A stretch of DNA of 37,601 nucleotides from Haplosporangium gracile (lineage: Eukaryota > Mortierellomycota > Mortierellomycetes > Mortierellales > Mortierellaceae), in NCBI GenBank assembly GCA_015499985.1, contig JAAAUF010000360.1, forward strand, positions 1 through 37,601, read 5' to 3'. The notes beneath the pieces were generated by a model, which was given only the letters and a program-made list of their open reading frames with translations, was not told the origin of the DNA and ran no database searches. The stretch's first letter is position 1, and each line of letters begins with the position of its first letter. Shown here piece by piece: positions 1 through 10,686 of this stretch. The position numbers were made by a program, and so were the translations under genes.

Positions 1-42
1 CACATGGGTTCTCCCGCGCAGGTTCAAATCCTGCTGTTGACG
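1..42 (+). tRNA. tRNA-Ser, 3' part only (cut by window start)
   Basis: The first 42 bases read as the 3' half of a class II tRNA. A long variable arm is visible (GGG-TTCT-CCC at about 6-15). A T arm follows, with stem GCAGG/CCTGC around the loop TTCAAAT (18-34), which includes the internal B box GGTTCAAATCC. The 3' acceptor strand TGTTGAC (35-41) and discriminator base G at 42 close the molecule. The long variable arm plus a G discriminator indicates serine; leucine tRNAs carry A there. The arrangement closely follows the known layout of yeast tRNA-Ser genes. The anticodon lies outside the window, so the isoacceptor cannot be named. No CCA is encoded, as expected in a eukaryote. Confidence 0.85.
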
Positions 43-47
43 CTATC

Positions 48-51
48 TTTT
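48..51 (+). terminator. RNA polymerase III T-run terminator
   Basis: A TTTT run starts six bases after the end of the tRNA-Ser gene. This is the usual position and form of a pol III terminator. Confidence 0.75.
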
Positions 52-2144
52 GCTTCTCTCTTTCTGTAGAGCTGGAAGGGAGGTTTTTTTTTGCGGTAGA
101 AAGTCGATATGAACATGATCTTCAAGGAGAAGAAATCAAAACGACTTGTGCGCCACAGCCCATTTTTTTTTGGATCGCCACCCGATGTGGTCCCAATCGT
201 TGTCGCAGCCATGTTTACCGCTTTCAGAAAAAGGAACAATTTTTGACATTTGACGAGGAGCGCTTATTGCTCTGCTTGACCACGCTGTTGCGGTGAGGGC
301 AGCAACTTTTTTTTTTTTTTTTTTGCAAGGGCGGCGTCTTTGTTGTGCTTGGGTTAATTTTATACAAGTTTAAGCGACAACCATCCACCCGTTTATTCCA
401 AAGATGCTTGCTCTTCAGGGACAAAGATGGCGTTTTTGTTCAGTTCGGAATAAAGAATGGTGTAATAGTTTTTACTTGATCAGCAGCAGTAAGGGACGCC
501 GTTGCCAAGGGCGTGATGTAGGGAAAGTCGATAATTTTTTTGGTGGCGTAACTGTGTACTTTAATATCCTTTTGGGTTTGGGCTAAAGACACCTGCAGCC
601 TGCTGTAACCTTCAACGCCATCTTTTTTTTTCCTCTTGTGATTGTGTCCCTCCTACGTTGTAGCTCGCACCCGAATGTTGTACCGGTTCTTCCAAATAGG
701 GACACCTCAAAAGTACCTTGCGGAGACAAAGTGACATCGAAAAAAAAGGAATGACAGATTTGTTTGACAACAGCACATGAAATGTGGGTACCTTGTCTGA
801 GTTGTATGTCGAAGACCATCATCCCCTCTGTCATCTCAATTCACTCCCTACTTTTAGTCCAATTTGGCCATGACTATCCATATGCGCTTTCGTTACTTTT
901 TGAAGATTAAATGGTCCCTTGTTTAATCCAGGAACTCGGTGCCGCAGCTAGGCAATAATAGAAAAAAGGAAACGAGTCTGTTCCTTTTGTAGATGGAAAA
1001 GTGACAGATAGAGCAAGGATCAAAAGGTGAAAGAGAAGAAAATGCCCGTTTGTAGTGAAGTATGACCTAGTGGGAACCACCACCGATCGACAGGAGGTCA
1101 AGAAGGATGAAGTGACATGAAAAAGGAACGAATGAGCCACGTTTCATTTTTTTTTTTTTGGTATGTAGGTAGGTAGGTAGGTAAAAGTCCATGATGAAGA
1201 GCAAGTCTGTCTCCAAGAAACAGTAAGAGTTGAATTTTTGCAAAGAGGAAAACGTGCTAGGGTTGGGTGAGTGTGTAAGGAACTCCACTTTATTTTCTTT
1301 ATTTGTCTTGATCAAACGTTCTATGGTCGGATTCTATTCTTCTTTAGACTCCTCCTTTGATCTCATTTTCTTTTTTCCTTTCCCACTTCAATATATCCTT
1401 CCAGTGATGATGCTCATTGAACAAATATCCAAATATACAGGCACACCCTTGCCTAGCCCTCCGATGCTCAAGAGTACAGTACCGAGGGTGGTTGGCCAAA
1501 AGGCTGATCGATAAGGGGTGTGTGTGTGTGTGAATGAAATGGACCGTGACCCTCTCTGTCCTTGTGCTCTCTAAGTTGTATTGTTATTTCTATTTCAAAA
1601 ATAGTGTCAAATGGATCTATCCGAATAGGGGAAAACAACGGGCAGTTGGATCGAAAAGACGTTTCCTGGAATTCCATGTTGGAAAATAAGGTTTGAGCAA
1701 AGAGACGAGAACGGGGTTGCCATAAACTGCTTGTGTGTGTGTGTGTATGTTGTGTGGTGTGTGGTGTGTGGATGGGTTAGTTCAAGAAGGTCTCGAGAAC
1801 TGTCTGTCTTCTTAGTTTTTTTTTAATAGATTTGCCAGGGTTGTGAGAGTACGAGAATATAAAGGGGGAGGGGGAGTGGAAAGTGAGGAGTCAATTGAAG
1901 GGAAAAATGATGAAAGATAGCAGAAAAGAAGAGGAAAAGGGAGAAAGACCTGTGTTTTTTTCGTTTGTTGTAAATATATGTCTTCATGCTCACTTTTGGT
2001 TCGTGTCCAGGCCGAGGACTAAAGTCGTTTTTTTTCTCGTCGATGACAAACGCAATGTTTGTTTTTCTTGTTACTTTGTTGTTGATGTAGTTGCTGCTGT
2101 CCACTGAAAGCGATCAATCGACATCTTTGGGCTGTTGATGGTAG

Positions 2145-2252
2145 GTACTCTCTCCATTATTCATGATCAGCATCGTCATAGTCTATGCAGACCGCACAAC
2201 ACTCTCCACAAGTGAAAAGAAAGAAAAAAATATATGGCAGTGGAGAGAGTAC
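2145..2252. repeat. 12-bp perfect inverted repeat
   Basis: GTACTCTCTCCA at 2145-2156 is the exact reverse complement of TGGAGAGAGTAC at 2241-2252, with 84 bases between the arms. A degraded relative of the left arm (GTGCACTCTCTCATTAT) occurs near 2296-2312. There is no coding sequence nearby and no function is assigned. Confidence 0.6.
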
Positions 2253-3410
2253 ATGGGAGATAATACCGAGCACCAAAATCGGAAGAAGTGGTCCCAGTGC
2301 ACTCTCTCATTATCACTCGGTCTCCCTCAACGATAAAAAAAAACAAATTGAGCATTGAGTTGAAAAACTGGAAATAGACGACACAGATGGCGACCATTCT
2401 CTGCTTGCTTGCAAGCAAATATCAAATTCTCAACCCCTAGCACGTTTTCATATTTAGCTGCTGAACTCGCCTAAGAAGGTTAGTCTCGATGTTGCATAAT
2501 TATTTCTTCAAAAGAAGGAAACGAACGAACAATTGACATGGACACACCAACGACAACAACAGACAACCACAACAACAGCAAGCCATCATCAACAATAACG
2601 AGTACGGCCAAGCAAAGTGAAGGAGGCGGCGGCGATGAAAAATAACAGATGGGAAAAAAGAAGGCGTGGAAAGTTGCGTGATTGTGTGACATTGGACCAT
2701 TGACGAAACGGGGAAACCGGGTGCCGAAGGATGAAGGGAAGAAGAACACAAAATAAGCATTTCTTTGTCTGCTGGGCTGGCTGTCTTTTTTTTTTTTTTT
2801 TTTTTTTTTGGAGGAGAGTCTAGACAGTCGACTCGACTTGTTTTGTAGTTTTGTAATAAGTCGGCGATCCACATGGACAGCTTTTTTTTAGTTGTTTGCC
2901 TGGTAAAAAGAGTGTTAGTTCTTGCACTAATGACCAATGGCTTTCAAGAGAACTGTGAAGGGGTAAGAGCGATGGTAATCGACCTGACACCCTCTCTATC
3001 GTACTTGACCGGTTATTGCAGAATGAGGTGATAATAATGAAATAAAAAAAGGGGAGTTGGTTGTTGCTGGCTGAGCGAGTGGGTAGTTAGATTATTTTAA
3101 TCGTGTGTCGAGAATTCTTTTTTTATTCACATCGGACAAACGAGAAGCAACAGACGACAGGGAGAGACACGACCACAAGTGGGCAAAAGATTGGCTCTCC
3201 TCGTTTTACTCCCTCTCCCTCGTTTTCCCCCAAGAGAGGAAATTTTTTGTCATCACCCACCCTTCGTTCGCTGCCTGCCCCTCTGTCCTTTTTTCTCGCC
3301 CCGGGGAAAATAAAATAATAAGTCTCTTTTCAGTGCCTTCGACTTCAATCGTTACCGAGGGTCAAAATTGGCCCTTTTTGTGTGAGTATCTCTCTTACTT
3401 TTTTCCTTTT

Positions 3411-3440
3411 CCCTTTCCCTTTCCCTTTCCCTTTCCCTTT
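3411..3440 (+). repeat. (CCCTTT)5 hexanucleotide repeat in the bHLH promoter
   Basis: Five exact CCCTTT copies sit about 305 bp upstream of the bHLH start codon. They lie inside a longer pyrimidine-only stretch (roughly 3390-3615) that also contains CTCTCTCA repeats. It is a simple repeat and unlike a fungal telomere repeat. Confidence 0.85.
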
Positions 3441-3744
3441 CTTTGTTCCTCTTTTCTTTTCTTCTTTGTCCACTTCACTCTTCCTTTCTTAACTTTCTCT
3501 TCTCATTCATCCCTCCTCCTCTTGTCCTTCCTTACCCTTTTGTCTTCGCCATCACTTTTTTATTCTCATCTCTCACTCGCGCACTCACTCTCTCTCTCAC
3601 TCTCTCACTCTCATTCGCTCCGCAAACAATTAACTTTGCCACATCCCCTTCATCGCTCTGCCCATTCCATCCTTTTCACTCACTTATTCATTTCTTAACT
3701 GAACAACCAGCTACAGCAAAAAGACAGATACCCTTGTTCTACTA

Positions 3745-6268
3745 ATGTCCTCCAACCAGCAACCTTCCTCTCCTCCACCACCGCCTCCTCCCTTCGGCGC
3801 ACCAGGGCCATACCCTTCCATGGCCTATCCAGCCTACTACCCGCCCCACCCGCAAAGTCTACCACCACAACAGCAGCAACATCAGCACTCACACCAGCAG
3901 CCACACCACCACCACCCCCATGCTCAACATCATCCCTACCACCAGCCCTACCAGCCCTACTCACCACCAAACTATCCTCAACAATACCCTCCTGGTCCCG
4001 GTTACGGCCACGGTCATCCCACATACTACGCTCAACCACAACAGTACCCAAGCGATGCTGCTACAGCCTCCACCTCAGCCTCCTCCTCAGCACAAGCACC
4101 ATCCACAACTGAAGCACTATCTGCAACACCCGCTCCCGCTGCCAAATCCTCCAAGACCGGAACGGCAACCAAGACCCCAAAAACAACGTCTGGCCCAAAG
4201 ACCACCGCCTCGCCGTCAACAGCAGGAGGAGATACACCCAAGGCCTCTTCGACCCCCAAGACGCCAAAGGTCTTCCGATTCGAGGGCAGCATCTCCTCAG
4301 AGTCCTTCAAGACTTCAAAGTCTTTTGATCTTGCCGGAGTCAACATCCTCAACCGCAAACCCCTCGATACCAAGACTGCGCTTGACAAGCTGCAGAGACG
4401 TCGTGAAACCCACAACCGTGTTGAGCGCAAGCGACGAGACTGCATTAACCAGGTATAGTAACTCATCCTGACATAATCTGCTCTTCCCAGTCCAACAAGA
4501 AACCTATCCTCTAACGTCAACCATCCACCCTTCTTTTTTTCTGTCACTTATTCAATAGTTAATTGATGACCTTACAAAACTACTTCCTACTAAACACCTT
4601 GAGGAAACAACCTCGAAATGCCACCGCGTCAATGTTCTCCGAGGAGCAGTCAGCCATATCAAGTTCCTGAACGAGTCGAACGAAGCCCTCACAAAGTCTA
4701 TTCGATCTATCAAGGGCAATGAATTCTCGCTGGACCTTCCACAGGAGTCCTCCAAAGGCGGCGATGTAGATCCCGGAATGTCCATGGATGTCGATGGCGA
4801 AGACGACGATAATGCTGTCAAGGAAGAAGGTGACTCTGACGATGAACGGGCGCCCGGTCAAGTGACCGCCACCATGTCACGCTCTAGCTCGCCTTCGTCC
4901 TCCATCACTTCAACGCCCAGTTCACCAAAGATCTCGCCCACCAGAAGAATGGTCCCACCCCCAGTCATCATTACCGATGCTCCTAGTCCCTCAGCCGACA
5001 AAATTCAGTCAATAACCGTCAATCCTTTCAGCGCAGAGTCACGTCAAAGGGCCAACTCTTTTGTCTCTTCGATTGGCGGCATGAGCAGTCCTAGGAGTCC
5101 CTTCTCGAGCTCACCCGTCTTCCCGCCCTCGCCCACCTCGCCAGCGATGTTTGGTCTCTCAGGACAATTCCCCGTTGGCGAAGATCGTGTTGACGGGCAG
5201 GCATGGGATCAGCAGCAACAACAGCAAAAGCAGCAGCAATTGTCACCTTACTTAAAGCACTCTCCTTCCCCATCACCTTCGTTGCCACCAATTTCGTCTT
5301 TGTCCAACATGCATATCCATTCACCCATCAATCGTTCGACTGATAGCCCAGCTGACGCTCAGACCCCAGGGGATTCCAGCCCCAACTCATCATCCTCGTT
5401 TTCAGGACGTGGTCATCGTGGTCCTGTTGTTCTCCCGCCTCTCATGATCCCAGAGCCTCATCATTTGCATCCGTCCTACCAACAAAGCTCGGCCACTAGC
5501 TCAAGCAGTGGTGCCCGGACCGGCGGATCAGGAAGCAACCGAAGCAGCTGGACATTGTCGCCCAACCCGTCGGAGCAACCGCCCATCTCGCCCTTTATGC
5601 TTTCGCCTCTTTTGCCTCGTTCTCCTTCGATCGGACCTACCTCGTCCATTTCGCCTGGAAACTCGCCTCACCCGCGATGGGCTCATGACGGAACCCCTTC
5701 GCCTCAGCCTTACTCACCTCATGGATCGCCCTTTGGACATCCACCTTACAGCCCAGGATATGGATTCGTTTACCCCGGACATCCAGATCCCAGCCAAGCA
5801 GCGGCAGCAGCATCAGCATCAGCACCAGCGGCCGCGGCAACTCAGCAACAAAAGGCCAAGGCGGTTCATCACGAGCGCCACAAGTCTTTGCAGCCTGAGC
5901 CCATCTTTATCCAGGAGGAGCCATGGAATACACAGCGGAAACGTAGCACTTCGAGCGCCTCGGGCAAGATGGGCAAATCTGGAGGATCCAACAAGAAGAA
6001 GGCAGCACCGGCGGATGAAGATGCATCGTCGCCGGTTGTGTATCCTACGAGCCCCAACCCCAAGAAGCGAACCCAGATCACAACTGGACACGAGACGGGA
6101 GCTGTCGGAGCCGAGGAGGCGTCAAAACGGTCAAAGCAGCTGGATAGCATGAATACACCGGAGGTCGTTGTGGAAGCCCCACCAACGGTGAAGGTAGAGG
6201 AGGTTGTCAAGGCCGATGAAGAGGATGCAGCCCAGACGCTGACCTCACTTGCGCAGATCTCTGCATAG
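3745..6268 (+). CDS. bHLH transcription factor, class B (E-box type)
   Basis: Two exons, 3745-4452 and 4559-6268, joined in phase 0 across a 106-bp GT-AG intron, give 805 residues. The basic helix-loop-helix straddles the intron. Its basic region at about 218-231 carries His223, Glu227 and Arg231, the H-E-R triplet that in class B bHLH proteins reads CACGTG. Helix 1 runs to about 246, and helix 2 (HRVNVLRGAVSHIKFL) spans 258-273. No leucine zipper follows. The domain resembles USF/MITF or fungal Rtg3-like factors more than SREBP, because the loop-side Tyr typical of SREBP is missing. The N-terminus is Pro/His/Gln-rich. The long C-terminus is Ser/Pro-rich with many SP sites, which suggests phosphorylation control (inference). 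An AATAAA-like site lies at 6417-6422. The neighbour is convergent. Target genes are unknown. Confidence 0.93.
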
Positions 6269-6487
6269 GCTCATTTGTCTCAAACCGCGTTTCAGTTTTT
6301 TGTTTTTTTTCCACGCTCTCTTGCTTCAATTTTTTCTTTGGATTGTCTCCCATTCAGATTGTACTTTTACATTTGCTACCACCATCATTGCCATTACCAT
6401 CACCAATAACACAGTAATAAAAAAAATGCAAAAAAAAAGAACATTTCAACTATGTAAATGTAATGTAACAAGAAATGTCTAATTTGT

Positions 6488-7245
6488 CTACTTCGACTTC
6501 GACTGGTCAGCAATCATTTCCCGGATAGCCTGGACAACGAGCGCATGGTCTTCATCCTGCTTCAACCCGCTCGCAACAATGGCGCCTACACAACCGACAT
6601 CCTTGATGATCAAGGGGAACGCGCCTCCGTGACAGGCATAGTCGGCCATGGAGACCTTGTAGGACTGTTCCATCTCTGTCTGGTCCTTGGTGGCGAGCAG
6701 GCGTCCAATGTAGTAAGACGAGTGTTGCAATCGGACGGTTGTGTTTGTCTTTCTCCGGATCCAATTCTCATTGTCGACCGTCGTTCCTATGTCGTTGTTT
6801 TGAGAGGGATGATGGAGGGGGTTAGTGGTGACGTTAAATATAGATCAGCGAACGGGGTGCCTTACCTTGCATGCACCTTTGCACACATGCACACAGGTAT
6901 TTCGTTTGCTTTGTTTTTATTCACCAACGTAACGAAACGGTTGATATAAACACGCCATCTCTCTTAAAAGAGATCAATCATTCCTCCTTCCTTCCTTTAT
7001 CCACGTTTTTGCCCATTCCCCTTGTTACCTTGCATGGCGTGGTGAAAGAGCAATTGGCCGCTGCGAGTAATGGCAACAGTGATACCCTTATAAGGGGTTC
7101 TCTCCTTGGCGAGGGAAACGAGCCGAGTTCCGAGAGTGAGGGCGTCGTCGTTTGTGAAGCGCAAGAACTGAAGCTCTTGTTCTTGGGCAAGCAATCCTGG
7201 TAGGAGGGCTGAGGCTTCTTCCATTTGGTGGGATGTTAATGGCAT
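6488..7245 (-). CDS. UPF0303/DUF336 haem-degrading-family protein
   Basis: Exon 1 is 7245-7029 and exon 2 is 6786-6488 on the minus strand, split by a 242-bp intron in phase 1; the product is 171 residues. The start ATG at 7245 is the first in frame with the conserved N-terminal helix (LLAQEQELQFLRFTNDDALTLG). Joining the exons restores the family block MQGTTVDNENWIRRK, then HSSYYIGRLL and a C-terminal HGGAFPLIIKDVGCVGAIVASG segment, which closely matches fungal and bacterial UPF0303 proteins. Family members adopt the GlcG/HbpS-type fold, are annotated as haem-degrading or haem-binding-like, and usually are about 160-170 residues. The exact substrate is unknown. There is no signal peptide, so it is probably cytosolic. 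The gene converges on the bHLH gene with 219 bp between stop codons. Confidence 0.9.
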
Positions 7246-7738
7246 TGTGTTGCTTAGTTTTTGTTTGTTGGTGGAGGGTGGAAGGGGATGGGTTAAAGGG
7301 TCCTGTGTTCGGTGAAGGGTCGGTTGTTGTTTTTTTTGGTGAGAAGTGAAGAGGTGGGAAAAAGAAAGGATGAAGAAAGAAGAAGGAGAAGCAAAAGTTG
7401 TTTTTTTTTTATTTTTGCCTGACTTTTTATTTTTCTTGGTCATCAAAGGATGATAAGAGACCGCGGTGACTTGTCACGTATTCAAGGAGTTTAAAACAAA
7501 ATTTTGCGTACAGTTGCGATAACAAACAAGTCTCAAATGTGGGGCTGCTGCTGAAGTATGCACATCACCAACGCATCATTTCGATCATGAACACCCCTGC
7601 TTCTCCGCTGCCCAATGCATTATTGTAAAAACAGGTTAAATATGAATTTTGTATTACGATTAGAAGATTAAGATATGAAAAAGTGGTATGTTGGAAAGAA
7701 AAAAGAGGTGGATGGTAAAAGAAAGTAGATATATATCT
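7246..7738. other. intergenic region upstream of the UPF0303 gene
   Basis: The 493 bp hold the promoter of the UPF0303 gene and the 3' flank of the chitin-binding gene, both on the minus strand. The + strand is purine-rich at about 7335-7395, so the coding strand has the pyrimidine leader seen before other genes here. No other gene is seen. Confidence 0.55.
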
Positions 7739-8484
7739 CTACAACATCATCATACAGGCAAGGAAAACAACGGCAAGGGCAACAGTCGATGATTGAACAA
7801 CACCGCCCTTATCCTGGGACGCAATAGCTCCGCTCAATTTCCCTGTGGGCTGCAACTGAAATGTACCCTTTGTCGTTGTTGAACGTCCTGTGCTGCTGGT
7901 AGTTGTCGTTGTGGTTGTGGTCTCGGTTGTGGTGGTCGTGGTGAGGAAGAAGGTTGTAGTGAGAGAGTCGGTAGGGGTTGTTGGGCTGAATGTAGGTGGG
8001 AAGCGGTGTGAAAAAGAAGAGGAAGTGGATGTTGTTGTATCGGAGGAGGATGAGGAGGAGGAAGAGGAGGTGGTGGTGGAAGGGTTTCTGCAGGAGCCGT
8101 AGTCTGGTTGGCAGCCGTGGCCACAATGAGTTTCGCTGCTGCCACAAAAGCCCTATATACGTCGTCCGAGAGATAATTAGAGAACAGTAAAGGGGAGAGG
8201 AGTGAGTTGGAGTCGTTGAGTAGGGGAAAAAAGAACGTACGTTCTTTTTTTGATGGCTCCTTTTATCCTGAAGTCAATTGGGGGTAAAAGCCGAAGGAAG
8301 TGTTCCGTTAATATGTAGAGATAGGAGTTGGTTGAGGAGGATTGAGATTACATACCGAGAACGAACAGCAGAAATCAGAGTCGCAGGAACCCTGGTTGGG
8401 ACCACACTGCTGGGCGGACACCAGCGAGATGAGGGTGATGAAGAAGAAGAGGACTAGCAGGGTCAGTGATGTTGTTCTGTGCAT
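7739..8484 (-). CDS. secreted, GPI-anchored-type protein with one hevein (CBM18) chitin-binding domain
   Basis: Exons 8484-8356 and 8152-7739 (minus strand, phase 0, 203-bp intron) give 180 residues. Residues 1-24 are a classical signal peptide ending VSA before QQ. Residues 27-64 form a type 1 chitin-binding (hevein) domain with the full set of eight cysteines: 27, 34, 39, 40, 46, 53, 57 and 64. The intron falls between Ser43 and Gly44, inside the binding loop. A Ser/Thr-rich stalk (about 67-145) follows, suited to O-mannosylation. The last 20 residues are a hydrophobic tail after small residues and a DKGG stretch, which fits a GPI attachment signal. The protein probably sits at the cell surface or wall. 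Two of the usual sugar-contact aromatics are changed (Ser43 for Trp, His52 for Tyr). Exon 2 has no start codon of its own, so the gene is easily missed. It is divergent from the epimerase gene. Confidence 0.9.
8227..8250. repeat. perfect 24-bp palindrome within the CBM18 intron
   Basis: A6-GAAC-GTAC-GTTC-T6 reads identically on both strands with no spacer. It lies inside the 203-bp intron of the chitin-binding gene, about 105 bp from its donor. It could be a dimer-binding site or an RNA hairpin; nothing in the sequence decides which. Confidence 0.85.
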
Positions 8485-9128
8485 AGCAAGTAGTAGTGTT
8501 GAGTGAAGAGATTAAAGGAACAAAGGAACGAAGGTGGAGGTATGTTGATGACGAGAGAGAAAGGAGGTAGAAAAGCGAGATGAGGAAAAAAAAAAAAAAA
8601 AAAAAAAAGATTCTGTATCTCGTGAGCCAGTGTGGGAATGGAAAAAATAAAAACAAACGGCCATGAAGTCATTTCTGACGGACGCACGTGCAGCAGTGGG
8701 TGGGGTGAAATGTACTCTGTGTCTGGCATGGCTGAGGAGCGTCGACTTTTGTATAGAACTGAAGGAGCTCTCACTCGCCCCAGTCTGGATAAAGTCGCGT
8801 GTATGGATGTGTGAAGAATGGATCGACGCGAAACAGTACAGGTTTTCAAGGCTCTCTCTTGCTGGATAATCGATCTGCTAATGGGTGGGAAGCGAGAGAG
8901 GGACCCAGAGAAGAGGGAAGGCTTATTGCGGTCCTTTTTCGGGGCGTTTTGTTCTCTTTTAACGTCATTCCTCCCACTTCTTCCACTGGCAGTCACTCCC
9001 TTCGCACCCTTCGCATTTTGCACGATAAGAAAGGAGAGCTCTGTGCTCTTCTCCCTGTCTCTTTTTTCGTTTCATTTCTCACACTCCCCACACTCACTCA
9101 TTCTCACTAACTCACCTCATTCATCACC
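8485..9128. promoter_or_regulatory. shared divergent promoter (CBM18 gene / epimerase gene)
   Basis: The 644 bp separate the two start codons of divergent genes. There is an A23 run at 8586-8608, a CACGTG E-box at 8685-8690, and a pyrimidine-rich stretch at about 9040-9115 just before the epimerase start. On the minus-strand side the leader is also pyrimidine-rich on the coding strand. The nucleosome-excluding role of the A-run is inference from general fungal promoter biology. Confidence 0.5.
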
Positions 9129-10465
9129 ATGCCAGTCGCACACCAGAGCAACAAGACCATCCTCACCCACCCCTCCGGCGCATCCGCAGAGGTCTACCTC
9201 TACGGTGCCACCCTCACATCCTGGAAGGTCGCTAACAAGGAGCGCATCTTTGTCAGGTAAAACAGTGGTTGTTCATTCACGAAATGAAGGATTGCAAACA
9301 CACAGGCATTCGCTCAAGAACCTCGAACGCGTTGCTAATACTTTTTTGTTTTAATATTTTACCACCGTTTTTTTTAGTGAAAAGGCTATTTTAGACGGAT
9401 CCAAAGCGATCCGCGGAGGGTGAGTTTTGTTTTGCATTCTCCAAGCAAATCCAATTGAAGAGTATCATTAAAAATCGTGTTCGTGAATGAAGCGTGTATG
9501 GGGTAGGGTTTTGATGGTGCTAACACAAGACGCGTTTTTTTCTTTGGTCATATTTCAATAGAATCCCACTCGTCTTCCCTGTCTTTGGCAAGGGCAAGGC
9601 CCCCCATGTCACTGCTGCCCTTCCTCAGCATGGTGAGGACTATGGGTTATTCACATGACGATTATAGAAAACGAGATTTCAACTGGACAACTCATACTTT
9701 ACTTGCTTTCACTGTTGGTTCCTTGAATGGTAATATGTAGGATTTGCAAGAATCTCTCTGTGGAAGTTTCTCAATTCTTCTGATGATGCCAGCACTGTCA
9801 CCGCCGAGTTCGGCTTGGATCACACTTTGATCTCTGAGGAGAACCGCAAGCTGTGGCCTTTTGATTTCTCGTTAGTTTACACCGTCAAGTTGGCCGCAGA
9901 GACGATCGAGACCAAGTTTCGTGTCCACAACGTTGGCGAGAAGTCCTTTGACTTTAACACTCTCTTGCACACTTACTTCTTGATCCCTGTAAGTTTCTCA
10001 TTACGGCGATATATATCGTGCCTTCTTGCTCAGTTATCATAGCTAAATATTGAATAGGCAGTGCTGACATTCTATGCGTGCTCTTTTGATCATTAGGATG
10101 CATCGAAGGTTAAGGTGGTCGGATTGAGCGGAATCGATTATGTCGACAAGGTCTTGGCGACTACAGCTCATCAAGAAGGCGACATTGTTATCAAGGGAGA
10201 GGTCGATAGTGTTTATGCCAATGTCAAGTCACCCGACGTCCAGATCCCATATGTTGCTGAGCAAGGAGGTGTTCAGTTGCGTCTGAAGGGATTGAGCGAT
10301 GTTGTTGTCTGGAACCCCTGGGCCGCAAAGGCCGCCGGAATGGCTGATTTCGGAAATGAAGAGTACCACAAGATGATTTGTGTTGAGGCTGGTCAGGTTG
10401 CTGAGTTCATCGCCCTTGCTGCCGGTGGTTCGTGGGAGGGCAGCCAGGTCTTGAGCCTTCTTTAG
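9129..10465 (+). CDS. glucose-6-phosphate 1-epimerase (hexose-6-phosphate mutarotase)
   Basis: Five exons, 9129-9256, 9378-9419, 9562-9632, 9741-9988 and 10097-10465, give 285 residues, close to the 297 of yeast YMR099C. The enzyme interconverts the alpha and beta anomers of glucose 6-phosphate (EC 5.1.3.15) in the cytosol, upstream of glycolysis and the pentose phosphate pathway. Family marks are the N-terminal ATLTSWK strand, GGIPLVFPVFG, QHGFAR, the catalytic His157 in LLHTYF and the catalytic Glu260 in ICVEAGQ, plus VVWNPWAAKAAGM near the end. The start has a good context (ATCACCATG). All junctions are GT-AG and preserve frame; exon 2 is only 42 bases. The galactose mutarotase family is the alternative, but the overall layout favours the hexose-6-phosphate branch. 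Confidence 0.94.
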
Positions 10466-10486
10466 ACAGTCAGCCATTTAGCGAGG

Positions 10487-10553
10487 ACGCGACTTTTTTT
10501 TTTTTTTTTTTTTCCTTTTGAAGTCTTTAATTAAATCACGTGGTGAAACGCGG
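10487..10553. promoter_or_regulatory. primase promoter segment with ACGCG cores, T20 run and an E-box
   Basis: The 221-bp gap before the primase start contains ACGCGA at 10487-10492, a T20 run at 10494-10513, CACGTG at 10537-10542 and ACGCGG at 10548-10553. Yeast and fission yeast replication genes are driven at G1/S by MBF through ACGCGT, so the ACGCG cores are suggestive. Neither is an exact MCB box, and the link is inference. Confidence 0.35.
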
Positions 10554-10686
10554 TTGTTCGTTGTTTTGATTTTTTTGATTTTTGCCAGGGACAAAAGCGC
10601 ATAAGAAGAAAGTGGTGGCGGCATCACCTTCTTTCGTTCATCGCCCTTTTGCCATCGCACTCACCAAATCAGCAGAACAAGCAGCA

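Larger units (their letters stand above)
52..3744. other. gene-free region upstream of the bHLH gene
   Basis: About 3.7 kb between the tRNA and the bHLH start codon holds only short, low-complexity open frames with no recognisable domain on either strand. It contains many homopolymer runs (T18 at 307-324, T24 at 2786-2809), a GTAG tetranucleotide repeat at about 1165-1183, GT repeats near 1518-1532 and 1733-1746, and a 12-bp inverted repeat (2145-2156 and 2241-2252). From about 3390 to the start codon the + strand becomes strongly pyrimidine-rich, which I read as the promoter and 5' leader of the bHLH gene. An unrecognised non-coding RNA cannot be excluded. Confidence 0.6.

Noticed and set aside
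3405..3440. CCCTTT repeat as an interstitial telomere sequence
   Set aside because: The unit differs from the common fungal TTAGGG/CCCTAA repeat, and it sits in a longer pyrimidine tract.
3105..3698. Long + strand open frames rich in Ser, Phe and Leu just before the bHLH gene
   Set aside because: They are the translation of a pyrimidine-only tract and simple repeats, with no domain and no exon chain into the bHLH frame. They are read as promoter and leader.
7809..8147. Two overlapping minus-strand open frames with His/Pro-rich products, and a Val-rich + strand frame
   Set aside because: They are shadows of exon 2 of the CBM18 gene. The true frame has no internal ATG but gives the hevein half, the Ser/Thr stalk and the GPI tail.
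8586..8608. A23 run as the tail of a retroposed element
   Set aside because: No element body or flanking duplication is visible, and similar A/T runs occur throughout the spacers. It is more likely a simple promoter run.
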